From SFHK01 sp045538305 (lineage in GTDB: Bacteria > Bacillota > Clostridia > Christensenellales > Aristaeellaceae), in the NCBI GenBank assembly GCA_045538305.1, contig JAZSRC010000041.1, positions 1 through 33,300 on the forward strand: a DNA stretch of 33,300 nt, written 5' to 3'. A program made the position numbers and the translations under genes. Shown here piece after piece: positions 31,917 to 33,300 of the stretch. A model generated the notes under the pieces. That model saw only the letters and a program-made list of their open reading frames with translations. It had not been told where the DNA came from and did not search any database. Position 1 is the first letter of the stretch; each line of letters begins with the position of its first letter.

Positions 31917-33023
31917 ATGCAGGAATATGATGTCGCGGCATATGTCTGGCCTGCGTACACGGGCGATGAACCCAGAACGCGCATTTTCTGGCCGGAGGGA
32001 ATCGGCGAATGGCAGTCGGTAAAAAGCGCCGAAAAGAAATATGAGGGGCATCAGTGGCCCAGAAAACCCCTGTGGGGGTATGTAAACGAGGCCGATCCGT
32101 ACGTAATGGAAATGGAAATCGAAGCGGCGGTCGATCATGGAGTGAATGTATTCATTTATGATTGGTACTGGTATGACAGGCGCCCGTTTCTGGAGAACTG
32201 TCTGAACGACGGCTTTCTGAAGGCAAAGAACAACGGAAAAATGAAGTTTTATCTCATGTGGGCCAATCACGATGCGGGCGTATTGTGGGATAAACGCAAC
32301 AGCGCGGATCTATCCACGGTTGTTTGGCAGGGTGGCGTGGATCGGACGGAATTTGAGAAGGCCATGACGCGCGTGATCGAAAAATACTTCTTTCTTCCGA
32401 ATTACTATACCATTGACGGTAAGCCGGCGTTCATGATTTATGACGTACCCGGTTTTGTGAAGGGGTTAGGAAGCGTCAATAACGCAAAGGATGCGATTAA
32501 CTGGTTCAAATCCGAGTGCGTGCGGCGCGGCCTGAAGGGGCTGCACCTGCAGTTTACCATGTGGCAGGAATCCACCACCAATATCAGCGGCGTGGACGGC
32601 GAAAGAGACGTACCGCCTGAGGCGTTTCAGTCGCTGGGCTTTGACAGCTGCTCGCATTACCAGTACTGCCACTTTGCCGATGTAGACCGCGATTACAGCG
32701 AAGTGTTTTCAGATGCTAAAAAGGAATGGGAAAGGCTTGATCAAACTCTGCCATTCCCGTATTTTGCCCATGTTTCGATGGGCTGGGATAATAATCCGCG
32801 CTTTCTGGGCTTCCGTCCGGGCGTTATGAAGGACTGTACGCCCGAAAAGATCGAAAAGGCTTTGCGCTCTGCCAAGGAATTTGCCGACAGTCATCCCGAC
32901 AGACCTAAGCTGATTACCATAAACAGCTGGAATGAATGGACGGAAACCAGCTACCTTCAGCCCGATGATCTGTATGGATACGGATATCTGGAAGCCGTGA
33001 AACGGGTTTTTAAAGAAGAATAG
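31917..33023 (+). CDS. WbsX / GH99-like protein
   Basis: 368-residue protein of the WbsX (PF14307) group, related to GH99-type endomannosidases and annotated as glycosyltransferase or hydrolase. Recognisable: VAAYVWPAYTGDEPRT near the start, NVFIYDWYWYDRRPFLE, LMWANHD, YYTIDGKPAFMIYD, and NSWNEWTETSYLQPD at the end (NEW-x-E). No signal peptide or membrane helix, so cytosolic. AGGAGG ribosome site 7 nt before the ATG and a consensus promoter. Often in O-antigen or polysaccharide clusters, but here beside a fucosidase, so an oligosaccharide-processing role is plausible. An IS3 element lies 22-27 nt downstream. Confidence 0.85.
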   Translation: MQEYDVAAYVWPAYTGDEPRTRIFWPEGIGEWQSVKSAEKKYEGHQWPRKPLWGYVNEADPYVMEMEIEAAVDHGVNVFIYDWYWYDRRPFLENCLNDGFLKAKNNGKMKFYLMWANHDAGVLWDKRNSADLSTVVWQGGVDRTEFEKAMTRVIEKYFFLPNYYTIDGKPAFMIYDVPGFVKGLGSVNNAKDAINWFKSECVRRGLKGLHLQFTMWQESTTNISGVDGERDVPPEAFQSLGFDSCSHYQYCHFADVDRDYSEVFSDAKKEWERLDQTLPFPYFAHVSMGWDNNPRFLGFRPGVMKDCTPEKIEKALRSAKEFADSHPDRPKLITINSWNEWTETSYLQPDDLYGYGYLEAVKRVFKEE

Positions 33024-33045
33024 AAAAAGGAGCATGCCGCGAAAA

Positions 33046-33300
33046 TGAAATGACCCCAAAAAGTTAGACAGAAGAATAAGAACTAAGCTACAAGGGATTG
33101 CAACCTGTGAAAAGCAGGAGGTAATCCCTTTAGTTTTGCCTTAATCCTACGGTGGTTACAGTAATCAAGATACTCAACCAGTTCGCGGCAAAAATGCTCC
33201 ATGGATTCAAAATCCTGTAAGTAAAGCAGTTCGCTTTTAAGAAGACCAAAGAAGTTCTCCATAACAGCGTTGTCAAGGCAGTTTCCCTTCCGGCTCATGC
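33046..33300 (-). mobile_element. IS3-family insertion sequence, transposase-distal end
   Basis: Terminal sequence TGAAATGACCCCAAAAAG followed by TTAGACA (33046-33070) resembles the inverted repeat of the IS150-like branch of IS3 elements, next to the 3' end of an OrfB transposase. The exact end is uncertain (33046 or 33051). The rest of the element is outside the window, so the partner repeat and target duplication cannot be seen. Confidence 0.72.
33083..33300 (-). CDS. IS3 family transposase OrfB, C-terminal part
   Basis: The last 72 residues of an rve-type DDE transposase, reaching the window edge. MSRKGNCLDNAVMENFFGLL is the typical segment with the third catalytic Glu (NAVMENFFGLLKSE), followed by LEYLDYCNHRRIKAKLKG. 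OrfB is normally about 270-290 residues, so the start is outside the window and the internal ATG at 33298 is not the true start. The stop TAG is at 33083, 37 nt or less from the IS end, as is usual. Confidence 0.9.
   Translation of the reverse strand, partial: MSRKGNCLDNAVMENFFGLLKSELLYLQDFESMEHFCRELVEYLDYCNHRRIKAKLKGLPPAFHRLQSLVA

Overview
The window looks like chromosomal DNA from an anaerobic, probably gut-associated and spore-forming Firmicute (Clostridia). Pointers are a YhcN/YlaJ-type spore lipoprotein, BspA-like leucine-rich repeats, a secreted SH3b-repeat protein, strong sigma-A type promoters (several TTGACA/TATAAT pairs with exactly 17-bp spacing), GGAGG ribosome sites with frequent TTG/GTG starts, and a GH95 fucosidase. 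No tRNA, rRNA or CRISPR array was seen. Species-level placement is not possible from this sequence alone.

Layout. (1) 1-8.1 kb: ribonuclease Z (minus) diverges from glutamyl-tRNA synthetase, which overlaps a type I phosphodiesterase/phosphatase gene. A convergent P-loop ATPase (PRK06851-like) follows, then two overlapping GNAT acetyltransferases and a lipoprotein with seven 42-residue Cys/His repeats and a leucine-rich C-terminus. (2) 8.1-13.9 kb, minus strand: a two-gene membrane protein operon, a secreted five-SH3b protein and a MacB-like ABC transporter with ATPase and permease fused. (3) 14.0-15.4 kb, minus strand: a stand-alone reverse transcriptase preceded by its own consensus promoter, a ~120-nt structured RNA closed by a 7-bp long-range stem, and an intrinsic terminator just before the RT ribosome site. 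This is the most likely undescribed system in the window; its architecture resembles ncRNA-linked defence RTs (DRT/UG type) more than retrons, group II introns or DGRs. (4) 15.4-23.7 kb, minus strand: an apparently complete aromatic amino acid operon in the order DAHP synthase, tyrA, aroB, aroA, aroC, pheA (chorismate mutase-prephenate dehydratase), fused aroE-aroK, aroQ. It begins with a leader peptide in which 8 of 12 consecutive codons are Phe or Tyr, followed by an intrinsic terminator and a competing 8-bp antiterminator pairing, i.e. trp-type ribosome-mediated attenuation. (5) 23.8-28.9 kb, plus strand: dnaE, a GtrB-like glycosyltransferase and the spore lipoprotein. (6) 29.0-33.3 kb: GH95 alpha-L-fucosidase and a DUF2284 Cys-rich protein (minus) diverge from a WbsX/GH99-like gene through back-to-back promoters; an IS3-family element enters at the right edge.

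How they work together. The aro operon carries the shikimate pathway from DAHP through chorismate to prephenate, phenylpyruvate and hydroxyphenylpyruvate, and its leader reads Phe/Tyr-tRNA charging. The RT cassette lies directly downstream of aroQ with no terminator in between, so the terminator at the end of the ncRNA may stop both transcripts. The right-hand cluster fits glycan handling.
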